Source: Streptomyces griseus
GTDB taxonomy: Bacteria; Actinomycetota; Actinomycetes; Streptomycetales; Streptomycetaceae
Direction: 5' to 3'
DNA: 64,000 nucleotides
Assembly (NCBI RefSeq): GCF_001715295.1
Contig: NZ_MDKB01000001.1
Coordinates: 990,649 to 1,054,648, forward strand
Made by a program: the position numbers and the translations under genes. A model generated the notes under the pieces. The model searched no databases and was not told where the DNA came from. It saw only the letters and a program-made list of their open reading frames with translations. Below, in pieces: positions 40,162-48,238 of the stretch (the first letter of the stretch is position 1; the number at the start of each line of letters is the position of its first letter).

Positions 40162-41172
40162 ATGGAGCTGGACGCGGACGGGCGGCCCGTACGGCTGTCC
40201 CACCCGGGCAAGGTGTACTTCCCCGGGAAGGGCTACACCAAGAGGGACGTGGCCGAGTACTTCCTGGCCGTCGGGCCCGGGATCCTGCGCGCCCTGCGCG
40301 AGCGCCCCACCACCTTGCAGCGCTTCGTGGACGGCGTCGAGGGCGAGTTCTTCTACCAGAAGCGGGCGCCGAAGAGCCTCCCCGACTGGACGCCCACCGC
40401 CCGGATCGAGTTCCCCAGCGGCCGGCACGCCGACGAGATGTGCCCCACCGAGCTGGGCGCCGTCCTCTGGGCGGCCAACCTGGGCACGCTCACCTTCCAC
40501 CCCTGGCCCGTCCGCAGGTCCGACACCGAGCACCCCGACGAGCTGCGCATCGACCTCGACCCGCAGCCGGGTACCGACTACGGCGACGCCGTGCGGGCCG
40601 CCCACGAGCTGCGCTCCGTCCTCGACGACCACGGGCTGCGCGGCTGGCCGAAGACCTCCGGTGGTCGCGGCCTCCACGTGTTCGTCCCCCTGGTGCCGGA
40701 GTGGACCTTCACGCAGGTGCGCCGCGCGGCCATCGCGGTGGGACGGGAGCTGGAGCGCCGGATGCCGAAGCAGGTCACCACCGCGTGGTGGAAGGAGGAG
40801 CGCGGCGAACGGATCTTCGTGGACTACAACCAGACGGCCCGTGACCGCACGATCGCCTCCGCCTACTCCGTCCGCCCGTTCCCGCACGCCCCGGTCTCCG
40901 CCCCGCTGCGCTGGGAGGAGATCGACGACGCCGAACCCCGCGACTTCGACATCCGGACCATGCCCGTGCGGTACGCGGAGGTGGGCGACCTGCACGCCGA
41001 CATGGACGACCACGCCTTCCGCCTCGACCGGCTGCTGGAGCTGGCGACCCGCGACGAGCGGGAGCACGAGCTCGGCGACCTGCCCTATCCGCCGGAGTAC
41101 CCGAAGATGCCCGGCGAGCCCAAGCGGGTGCAGCCCAGCCGTGCCCGGCACGACGAGGGCGATCCGGCGTGA
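40162..41172 (+). CDS. LigD-type primase-polymerase (PolDom)
   Basis: The 336-residue protein is a stand-alone LigD polymerase domain (archaeo-eukaryotic primase fold): VRLSHPGKVYFPGKGYTKRDVAEYF at the start, catalytic acids in LRIDLDPQPG, SGGRGLHVFVPL, and FVDYNQTARDRTIASAYSVRP. Such enzymes fill gaps during nonhomologous end joining. ATG 40162 has GGGAGCGG upstream; ATG 40141 is an alternative adding 7 residues. In mycobacteria this domain is fused to ligase and nuclease in LigD; here it is separate and divergent from the ligase. No Ku gene is in the window. Confidence 0.92.
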   Translation: MELDADGRPVRLSHPGKVYFPGKGYTKRDVAEYFLAVGPGILRALRERPTTLQRFVDGVEGEFFYQKRAPKSLPDWTPTARIEFPSGRHADEMCPTELGAVLWAANLGTLTFHPWPVRRSDTEHPDELRIDLDPQPGTDYGDAVRAAHELRSVLDDHGLRGWPKTSGGRGLHVFVPLVPEWTFTQVRRAAIAVGRELERRMPKQVTTAWWKEERGERIFVDYNQTARDRTIASAYSVRPFPHAPVSAPLRWEEIDDAEPRDFDIRTMPVRYAEVGDLHADMDDHAFRLDRLLELATRDEREHELGDLPYPPEYPKMPGEPKRVQPSRARHDEGDPA

Positions 41173-42239
41173 CGGCAGCGGGCTCCGGTGGGCACGGCGC
41201 GCACGGCAGGCCGCCGACCCGGCGGGAGAAGTGGGAGGCGTACAAGAAATCGCCGTACTTCCCCGCGATGGTCCTCGTCCTGATCGTCTCGGCCGCCGCC
41301 GGCCTCTTCGCGGGTTCGTACACCTATGCGATGGCCAATCCGACCCCCCACCGGATCCCCACAGCGGTCGTCGAGGGGCCGAGGACGCCCTACGCAGCCC
41401 GGTTCGTCGGCGGTATGGACAAGGCCCTCGACGCCTCGCTCGATCTCCACCGGTACCCGAGCGCCGCGCAGGCGCGGGCGGCGCTGGACGAGCAGAAGGT
41501 CTTCGTGATCCTGCGGAGCGCCGGCGACGGCGTGGTGATGCAGGTCGCGAGCGCCTCCGGCGCCACCGTCGCCCAACTGCTGGAGAAGACCGGGGCGAAG
41601 GTCGCCGACTCCCTCGGCGTCCGGCTCACGGTCGAGGACGTCAAACCGCTGCAGAGGGGCGACCCACGGGGTCTCGCCCTCTTCTACATCTCGCTCGCCG
41701 CCGTCATCATGGGCTTCCTCGGGGCGATCCAGCTCAGTGTGCACGCCCGGGCGCTGCTCCCGCTGGAGCGCATCCTCTTCACCGTCGCCTACGCCCTGCT
41801 CGGCGGGTTCGCCATCGCCGCCGTCGTCGACTGGGGGCTCGGCGCCGTCGACCTGCCGTTCGTCCAGTCCTGGCTGATCCTGGCGTTCACGATGTTCACG
41901 TCGGGCATGGTCTTCACGATGTTCAACACGCTCATGGGGCGCTGGGCGATGATCCCGACCTGGGGCGTCATGGTGCTGCTCGGCAACCCGTCGTCCGGTG
42001 GCGCGGTGTCCTGGCCCCTGCTGCCCTCACTCCTCGGGCACATCGGGCGCTGGCTGCCGCCCGGCGCTTCGGTCAACGCCCAGCACACCGCCGTCTACTA
42101 CCAGGGCCACCAGTACGTTTTCCCGTACCTCGTGCTGGGAGCCTGGGCGCTGGTGTCCTGCACGGTGTTCTGGGTGTGGCGCCACCGGCACCCGGGAGGC
42201 CGCGACCGCACGCCGGAGCATGCGGCCGCGGCCCCCTGA
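41169..42239 (+). CDS. Membrane protein, ABC-2/YhgE-Pip-like (DUF3533 type)
   Basis: The 356-residue protein has an N-terminal helix (about 34-56), an extracytoplasmic domain (about 60-165) and five to six C-terminal helices (about 175-345) including MFTSGMVFTMFNTLMGRWAMIPTWGVMVLLGNPSSGG. This is the layout of DUF3533/ABC-2 type permeases. Function unknown; export is possible. Its GTG overlaps the polymerase stop (GTGA), a surprising coupling of a repair enzyme with a membrane protein. Confidence 0.8.
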   Translation: MTAAGSGGHGAHGRPPTRREKWEAYKKSPYFPAMVLVLIVSAAAGLFAGSYTYAMANPTPHRIPTAVVEGPRTPYAARFVGGMDKALDASLDLHRYPSAAQARAALDEQKVFVILRSAGDGVVMQVASASGATVAQLLEKTGAKVADSLGVRLTVEDVKPLQRGDPRGLALFYISLAAVIMGFLGAIQLSVHARALLPLERILFTVAYALLGGFAIAAVVDWGLGAVDLPFVQSWLILAFTMFTSGMVFTMFNTLMGRWAMIPTWGVMVLLGNPSSGGAVSWPLLPSLLGHIGRWLPPGASVNAQHTAVYYQGHQYVFPYLVLGAWALVSCTVFWVWRHRHPGGRDRTPEHAAAAP

Positions 42240-42251
42240 CCGCGAGCGGTC

Positions 42252-44489
42252 CTACAGCTCCTTGACGCGGATGTCCCGGTAGGAGATCACGTCCGTGGTG
42301 CTGTGGACCTGGAGCCCGATGTAGCCGGAGGCGTAGCGCCGGCCGTCGGTGCCGGGGTCGTCGCCCCGCGGCGGTTCGAAGAGCTGACCGCCGGTGTTGT
42401 CGAACTCGTTGATCAGGACCCCGTTGCGGTAGACCGAGTAGTGCTGGTCCACCACCCGGATCTCGTAGTCGTTCCAGGTGCCCTTGGGCGTGACCCCGGC
42501 GCCGCCGAGACCGACCCGGTCGAAGCCGTAGACCGAGCCCGTCTTGTACATGTCGCCGTCCGGCCGGTCGTTGACCTGGATCTCATGGCCGTACTTGATG
42601 GCGACCCACTCCGGACGCGATTCCTCCGGGTGGTCGTGGACGTACGGGAAGCGGACGAAGACGCCGCCGTTGGCGTTGCCCGTGCCGGGGGCGTCGTCCC
42701 GCCACTGGAGCTTCAGCGAGAAGTCCCCGTACTGCCGGGACGGGAACCACAGCATGCCCATGCCGTCGACCGTGGTCGAGCTGGTGATCGAGCCGTCCTC
42801 CTCGTTCAGCCCGAACTTCCCACCGCCCACCTGTTCCCACTTGGCGAGGGAAGCGGCCGTTCCGTCGAAGAGCTTGCGGTAGCCCTGGTCCTGGCCCGGC
42901 TTGCCGATGCCGGACTGCTTGGCCGCCCGGTAGATCTTCTTGTGCTCACGGGCGTCGATCACCCCGGCCGCCAGGAGCTTGTCGAGGACCTTGTCGACGT
43001 GCTTGAGGAACAGCGCGTGCGAGGACCAGTCCTTCTCGTCCTCGATCAGCTCGTTGATGGTGCAGCGGTTCCCGGTGATCCGGTTGGGCACCCCGCTGTC
43101 GACCGTGCCGACGATGACGGTGAGCCGCTCGTCGTACTCCGGGCAGTTGGGCGCCGGTACCCCGCCGCTCTCGGCCACGGTGAACGAGGTCTGCTTCGCC
43201 TCCGAGGTGTTGCCGGCCTTGTCCGTCGCCCGGTGGGCGAAGGTGTGGTAGCCGACGCGGTCGATGATGACGGGTGTCGTGTACGCGAGGTACGGGCCCC
43301 CGTCCAGCGAGTACTCCGTCCTCGCCACGCCGGATCCGGCGTCGGTGGCCCTGACCGTGGCCGTGGCGCTCGTGATGAACGCGCCGTCGGAGTTCTTGTC
43401 GCCCTCCACCGTCACCGAGGTCTCCGGCGGAGTCCGGTCCTCGGAGGGGGGCTCGACGACGGTGAACTCGACCGTCTTCCCGGCCGCCACGTTGCCGGCC
43501 CTGTCGGTGGCGCGGTAGCGGACCGTGTGGGTTCCCACCTCGTGCACCATCACGGGGGCGGTGTACGTCCGCCAGGCACCGTCCGCGCCGACGGCGTACT
43601 CGATGGTGTTGACGCCCGACCCGGTGTCGGAGGCGGTCACCGTGACCGTCGCCATGCCCAGGTAGGCGCCCGCGGCGTCCTTCTCGCCCGAGACCGTCGC
43701 CGAGGTCTCCGGCGCCGTTTCGTCGTCCGTGGGCGGTGCGGCGACGGCGAAGTCGACGGCCTTCTCGGCCGCCACGTTGCCGGCCTTGTCGGTGGCACGG
43801 TAGCGGACCGTATGGGCGCCGACCTCGTCGACCACGACGGGCGTCGTGTACGGCTGCCAGGCGCCGTCGTCGCCCAGCGCGTACTCGACGGTGCCCACGC
43901 CCGACCCCGCGTCGGTCGCCGCCACGGTGACGGTGGCCTGCCCGATGTACGCGCCGTCGGCGTTCTTGTCACCGTCCACCGTCGCCGAGGTCTCGGGAGC
44001 GGTGGTGTCCTCGCCGCCGCCGTCCTCGGTCACGGTGAGGATGCCCTGCATGGAGCCGTGGCCGGGAATGGTGCAGTGGTAGAAGTAGCGGCCGGGCGTG
44101 AGGGTGACCTCGACGCTGTGCCTGCCGCCCTCGCTGTCGTTCGGATTGGCCAGGATGTTCACCGCGACGTCGTTGTTGAACTCCACGTCCGAGACGCTGA
44201 AGGTCAGGGTGTGCGGCATCCCGGTGGTGTTGCCCGTGGCGGCACTGTTCTCGAAGACGATGGTCGCGGCGCCGGCCACCGCGGTCTTCGGCGCCGAGAG
44301 GTAGTGGTCGATGGGGTCGCCGGCGGTCCAGGTGAGGACCTGGTCGGCCGCCGCCCCGGCCTGGTCGTCCTCGCGTCCGTACGCGGCCGTCGACGTCAGC
44401 CCGAGGACCATCAGGAACGAACCGAGCAGGGCGAGCCACACCCTGACGGGCCGGTACCGCTGTCGTGCGAGGAGTGAACGGTGTCTCAC
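42252..44489 (-). CDS. Secreted cupredoxin - Ig-like repeats - DUF1080 protein
   Basis: The 745-residue protein has a signal peptide (about 1-38), a plastocyanin/azurin-like domain (about 49-155) with blue-copper ligands in MPHTLTF and YFYHCTIPGHGSM (C-x4-H-x2-M), three Ig-like repeats of about 95 residues (about 160-445; each with APETSATV..., DAGSGV, HTVRYRATDKAGN), and a C-terminal DUF1080 glucan-binding/hydrolase-like domain (about 535-745). GTG start overlaps the stop of the ThuA-dehydrogenase gene. The two products probably act together outside the cell on sugars with a copper redox partner (inference). Confidence 0.87.
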   Translation of the reverse strand: MRHRSLLARQRYRPVRVWLALLGSFLMVLGLTSTAAYGREDDQAGAAADQVLTWTAGDPIDHYLSAPKTAVAGAATIVFENSAATGNTTGMPHTLTFSVSDVEFNNDVAVNILANPNDSEGGRHSVEVTLTPGRYFYHCTIPGHGSMQGILTVTEDGGGEDTTAPETSATVDGDKNADGAYIGQATVTVAATDAGSGVGTVEYALGDDGAWQPYTTPVVVDEVGAHTVRYRATDKAGNVAAEKAVDFAVAAPPTDDETAPETSATVSGEKDAAGAYLGMATVTVTASDTGSGVNTIEYAVGADGAWRTYTAPVMVHEVGTHTVRYRATDRAGNVAAGKTVEFTVVEPPSEDRTPPETSVTVEGDKNSDGAFITSATATVRATDAGSGVARTEYSLDGGPYLAYTTPVIIDRVGYHTFAHRATDKAGNTSEAKQTSFTVAESGGVPAPNCPEYDERLTVIVGTVDSGVPNRITGNRCTINELIEDEKDWSSHALFLKHVDKVLDKLLAAGVIDAREHKKIYRAAKQSGIGKPGQDQGYRKLFDGTAASLAKWEQVGGGKFGLNEEDGSITSSTTVDGMGMLWFPSRQYGDFSLKLQWRDDAPGTGNANGGVFVRFPYVHDHPEESRPEWVAIKYGHEIQVNDRPDGDMYKTGSVYGFDRVGLGGAGVTPKGTWNDYEIRVVDQHYSVYRNGVLINEFDNTGGQLFEPPRGDDPGTDGRRYASGYIGLQVHSTTDVISYRDIRVKEL

Positions 44490-46984
44490 CGGGCTGCCGC
44501 CTTCCTGGCCAGGTCGGCGACGGCCGGGGTCGGGCCGCCGCCCTTGTAGGTCACGCGCCAGAGCGCGGACTTGGAGTCGGAGGTGAAGAAGCCGCGGCCG
44601 TAGTCCAGGACGTAGAGGGACCCGTCCGGGGCGAACTTCCAGTCCATGAGGTTGCGGATGCCCTGCGCGCCGACCGGAATGATCTTCTTCAGGGACTCGG
44701 CGTGCGTGGGAAGCCCGCCCTTGCCGGCCGTCCGCGGGTCCGTGAGCACCGCGTGACGCGGCTGCGTGTCGTCGTAGAAGTCACCGACGAACCACTTGCC
44801 GTCCCAGTACGAGGGCCACTTGCCCGCGCTGTCGCTCGTGGCGTCGTACCGGTAGACCGGGCCGTTCATCGTGGCCTGGCCCCCGCCCTTGAGCCAGGGC
44901 AGGAGCTGCTTCTGGTCCTCGACCTTGTAGCTCGGGATGCCGTTCGCGTCACGCGGGTAGTCCACGCCACCGCCCTGCGGCGAGTACCAGATGGTGTTGC
45001 CGGTCACCGGAGGCAGGTTGACCAGACCGTCGTTGTTGGGCGACTCGTTCTTCGGCGCGTCGCAGTCGTACCAGCCCAGCGGCTTGGACGGATCCGGCAG
45101 GTTGCGGTCGCGGTAGGGCTGCTTGTTGCCCATGCAGTAGGGCCAGCCGTGGTTGCCCGCCTCGGTGATCGCGGCGAACGTGTCGTACTTCGCGGGGCCC
45201 CAGGTGGTGCTCGGGGAGCCGGCGTCCGGGCCGACCCAGCCCGCGTACAGCGTGTCGGTCGCCGGGTCGACCGAGATCCTCGCCGGGTTGCGGACACCCA
45301 TCACATAGATCTCGCCGCGGGTCTTGCCGCCGCCCTCGTCGGGCTCCTTGCCCGTGAAGAGGTTTCCCGCGGGCAGGGTGTACGTGCCGTCGTCCTCGGG
45401 GTGGATCCGCAGGATCTTCCCGTTGAGGTTGTTGGTGTTGCCCGCGGTGCGGCGGGCGTCGGCGAACGAGAGTCCCTTGTAGGCGGGTTGCGGGTTGTTG
45501 CCGGAGTAACCGTCGCTGAAGCCGGAGGAGTTGTTGTCACCGGTGGCGATGTAGAGGTTCTCCTTCGAGTCCCAGGCCATTCCGCCGCCCGCGTGGCAGC
45601 AGCTGTGGATCTGGACCGGCCAGTGCAGCAGCACCTTCTCGGAGGCCAGGTCCAGCTTGTTCGTGGCGTGGTCGAAGGTGAAACGGGAGACCTGGCGCAC
45701 GGCCGTCTGCTTGTCCCGGTCGATCTTCGCGTGCGGAGTGTAGTGCAGGTACACCCACCCGTTGGTGGCGAAGTCCGGGTCCAGCTCGATGCCGAGCAGC
45801 CCCTCCTCCACCTTGACCAGTTCGTCGCCGCCGCCCTTGTTGCCGAAGACGCTCAGCTTGCCCGCGAGGGTGACCTTCTTCGTCGCCGGGTCGTAGACGT
45901 GGATCTCGCCGTCGCCCTTGCCCACGTCCGGGTTGTTCCAGTCGGTGACCACGGGCACGCTGCTGTCCGCGCCCCCGCGGCCGATGTAGAAGACCCGCCC
46001 GTCCTCCGCGGTGACCAGGCCGTGCGGTTCGCCGATCTGGTCGTTCTGCCCGGGCTGATTGGGCTGGGTCACGCGCTCCGCCGTGTAGTTGGAGTCGATC
46101 GTGGCCGTGCAGTCGGCCTGCGAGAGGCGGGTCGTCCAGGCCAGCGCGCCGCGCAGATGGTCCCGGAAGTCCGTCTCGGCGAAGCTGCTGACCGTGCCGC
46201 CCATGGCGGTGTAGAAGGACCGGCCGCCGTCGTAGTCACGGCACCAGGAGACCGGGTGGTCCCAGCCGTTGGCGCTCGCGCCGGGGGAGTAGGTGATCTC
46301 CCGGACCCGGGCCACGGTGTGCACGTCGCCGGACGGATTGTCCTTCCAGTTCAGCCACTTGTCCGGGCGCTTCCACTCCAGCGGCAGGTTCTTCGTCGCC
46401 GGGTGCTGCCGGTCGCCGATCTCCACGGTGGCGCGCTGCACGTTCGTGGGACCGCCGGCCGCGGGACGGGCACCGACCAGGCCGGTGAACCAGTCGGAGT
46501 ACGGCTCCGTGCGGGCGGCGTCGTGGATCCCGAGGAAACCTCCTCCGGCCTCCATGTACGCCTCCAGGCCCGCCTCCTGCTCCGGGTCCAGGACGTCACC
46601 GCCACCGGTCAGGAAGACGACGGCGTTGTACCTGCCGAGCTGTTTTCCGTCGGTGAAGACCGAGGCGTCGTCGGTGGCCACGGTCTTGAAGCGTCCGGCC
46701 GTCGGGCCGCTGAGCCCGATCTTCTCGATGGCGGCGATGCCCGCGTCCACGGTCGGCGACTCCTGGCCCGCCGAGGCGTGGAAGACCAGCACCCGGACGT
46801 TGGCCCCGCCCGGCGGCGAAGGCAGGGACAACGTTGTCGCCACCCGTTCCTTCAGCCCCGGATCCGGATACGGTCTGGCGCTGGCGGCGTTGCCGCCCAG
46901 CAGGGACGCGGTCAGGGCGCCGGTCGCCACCACCGCCGCGAGCCCTCGACGCGATCTGGACCTGTGATGTGGTGTGCGCTGCAT
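44486..46984 (-). CDS. Secreted ThuA - PQQ-type sugar dehydrogenase fusion
   Basis: The 832-residue protein has a signal peptide (MQRTPHHRSRSRRGLAAVVATGALTASLLGG, about 1-40), a ThuA-like trehalose-utilisation domain (about 55-290; FHASAG, VVFLTGGGDVL, GGGFLGIHDAART) and a six-bladed glucose/sorbosone dehydrogenase domain (about 310-820; EPHGLVTAEDGRVFYIGRGG, LLGIELDPDF, HSCCHAGGGMAWDS, NLNGKILRIHPEDDG). The dehydrogenase part probably uses PQQ. ATG 46984 has AGAGGTGG upstream; GTG 46996 would add 4 residues. First gene of a two-gene operon with GTGA coupling. Confidence 0.9.
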   Translation of the reverse strand: MQRTPHHRSRSRRGLAAVVATGALTASLLGGNAASARPYPDPGLKERVATTLSLPSPPGGANVRVLVFHASAGQESPTVDAGIAAIEKIGLSGPTAGRFKTVATDDASVFTDGKQLGRYNAVVFLTGGGDVLDPEQEAGLEAYMEAGGGFLGIHDAARTEPYSDWFTGLVGARPAAGGPTNVQRATVEIGDRQHPATKNLPLEWKRPDKWLNWKDNPSGDVHTVARVREITYSPGASANGWDHPVSWCRDYDGGRSFYTAMGGTVSSFAETDFRDHLRGALAWTTRLSQADCTATIDSNYTAERVTQPNQPGQNDQIGEPHGLVTAEDGRVFYIGRGGADSSVPVVTDWNNPDVGKGDGEIHVYDPATKKVTLAGKLSVFGNKGGGDELVKVEEGLLGIELDPDFATNGWVYLHYTPHAKIDRDKQTAVRQVSRFTFDHATNKLDLASEKVLLHWPVQIHSCCHAGGGMAWDSKENLYIATGDNNSSGFSDGYSGNNPQPAYKGLSFADARRTAGNTNNLNGKILRIHPEDDGTYTLPAGNLFTGKEPDEGGGKTRGEIYVMGVRNPARISVDPATDTLYAGWVGPDAGSPSTTWGPAKYDTFAAITEAGNHGWPYCMGNKQPYRDRNLPDPSKPLGWYDCDAPKNESPNNDGLVNLPPVTGNTIWYSPQGGGVDYPRDANGIPSYKVEDQKQLLPWLKGGGQATMNGPVYRYDATSDSAGKWPSYWDGKWFVGDFYDDTQPRHAVLTDPRTAGKGGLPTHAESLKKIIPVGAQGIRNLMDWKFAPDGSLYVLDYGRGFFTSDSKSALWRVTYKGGGPTPAVADLARKAAAR

Positions 46985-47021
46985 GTGGTCACCCACCTCT
47001 CTCTGGTCACTTCACTTCTGG

Positions 47022-47068
47022 ATCACTGCACTCTCTCGATCACTGCGCTACGCCTGCGTCATCACTGC
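47022..47068. promoter_or_regulatory. Three ATCACTGC direct repeats upstream of the ThuA gene
   Basis: ATCACTGC occurs at 47022-47029, 47039-47046 and 47061-47068, in the first 85 bp upstream of the ThuA-dehydrogenase start, within the 247-bp divergent gap to the laccase gene. Repeats of this sort are typical binding sites for regulators with direct-repeat operators. The gap is otherwise AT-richer from 47095 to 47165 (promoter zone of the laccase). Confidence 0.6.
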
Positions 47069-47231
47069 GACAGCGCACGAAGCTAGACCCCTTTTCGCGG
47101 CACGCCAATAGCTACGGCAGCATTCGAACGAACTTTGTCCTGAGTGTGGATAAACGACGGTTTCACGGCTACGGTGTGGGCCGTCCCTGGGATCAGCGCG
47201 TCAGTTTCCGTCTCGCAGTGGGGAGTTCGAC

Positions 47232-48218
47232 ATGGACCGAAGGACCTTCAACCGGCGGATGCTCGTCGGCGGCGGGGTGGCCGCCGCGACCGGCGTGACA
47301 TCGATGTCGCTCGGCGCCGTCCAGGCCACCTCGGCGGAGAACCCCGCGAAGACCGCCCCGGCGGGGGGTGAGGTCCGCCATCTCAAGCTCTACGCGGAGA
47401 AGCTGGCGGACGGTCAGATGGGCTACGGCCTCGAGAAGGGCAAGGCGTCGATCCCGGGCCCGCTCATCGAGATCACCGAGGGCGACACCCTGCACATCGA
47501 ATTCGAGAACACCACGGACGTGGACGCCAGCCTCCACGTCCACGGCGTCGACTACGACATCGCGAGCGACGGCACCCGGATGAACCGCAGTCACGTCGAG
47601 CCCGGCGGCACCCGTACGTACACCTGGCGTACCCACGCCCCCGGCCGCCGCAAGGACGGGACCTGGCGTGCGGGCAGCGCCGGGTACTGGCACTACCACG
47701 ACCACGTCGTCGGCACGGACCACGGCACCGGCGGCATCCGCAAGGGGCTGTACGGGCCGCTCGTCGTGCGGCGCAAGGGCGACGTGCTGCCCGACAAGAC
47801 GATCACCATCGTCTTCAACGACATGACGATCAACAACAAGCCCGCCGGCAAGAGCCCCGACTTCGAGGCCACCGTGGGCGACCGGGTGGAAGTCGTGATG
47901 ATCACGCACGGCGAGTACTACCACACCTTCCACATCCACGGGCACCGCTGGGCGGACAACAGGACCGGGCTGCTCACCGGTCCCGACGACCCCAGCCGCG
48001 TCGTCGACACCAAGATCTGCGGCCCCGCCGACTCGTTCGGCTTCCAGATCATCGCGGGCGAACACGTGGGGGCGGGCGCCTGGATGTACCACTGCCACGT
48101 CCAGAGCCACTCCGACATGGGCATGGCCGGACTGCTGCTGGTGGCCAAGCCCGACGGCACGGTCCCGGGGTACGAACCGCACCACCCGCAGGGCGCGGCG
48201 AGCACCCACACGCACTGA
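47232..48218 (+). CDS. Small two-domain laccase (multicopper oxidase)
   Basis: The 328-residue protein has a Tat-type signal ([21 protein letters not shown]) and the four copper motifs of two-domain laccases: HVHG (102-105), HYHDH (154-158), HTFHIHGH (231-238) and [12 protein letters not shown] (287-298). This matches SLAC/EpoA-type Streptomyces laccases, trimeric extracellular enzymes oxidising phenols. GTG/ATG start follows GGGAG. Divergent from the ThuA/cupredoxin operon, forming a copper- and redox-themed locus. Confidence 0.93.
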   Translation: MDRRTFNRRMLVGGGVAAATGVTSMSLGAVQATSAENPAKTAPAGGEVRHLKLYAEKLADGQMGYGLEKGKASIPGPLIEITEGDTLHIEFENTTDVDASLHVHGVDYDIASDGTRMNRSHVEPGGTRTYTWRTHAPGRRKDGTWRAGSAGYWHYHDHVVGTDHGTGGIRKGLYGPLVVRRKGDVLPDKTITIVFNDMTINNKPAGKSPDFEATVGDRVEVVMITHGEYYHTFHIHGHRWADNRTGLLTGPDDPSRVVDTKICGPADSFGFQIIAGEHVGAGAWMYHCHVQSHSDMGMAGLLLVAKPDGTVPGYEPHHPQGAASTHTH

Positions 48219-48238
48219 GGACCGGTCCGGCCGGCCGC

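Noticed and set aside
44465..47086. 873-codon rightward frame opposite the ThuA-dehydrogenase gene
   Set aside because: Val/Arg/Gly-rich without domains; the leftward frame has a signal peptide and two well-known domains.
47101..47145. Sequence with ATTCGAACGAAC considered as a tRNA T-arm
   Set aside because: No acceptor stem, anticodon arm or further cloverleaf elements can be matched around it.
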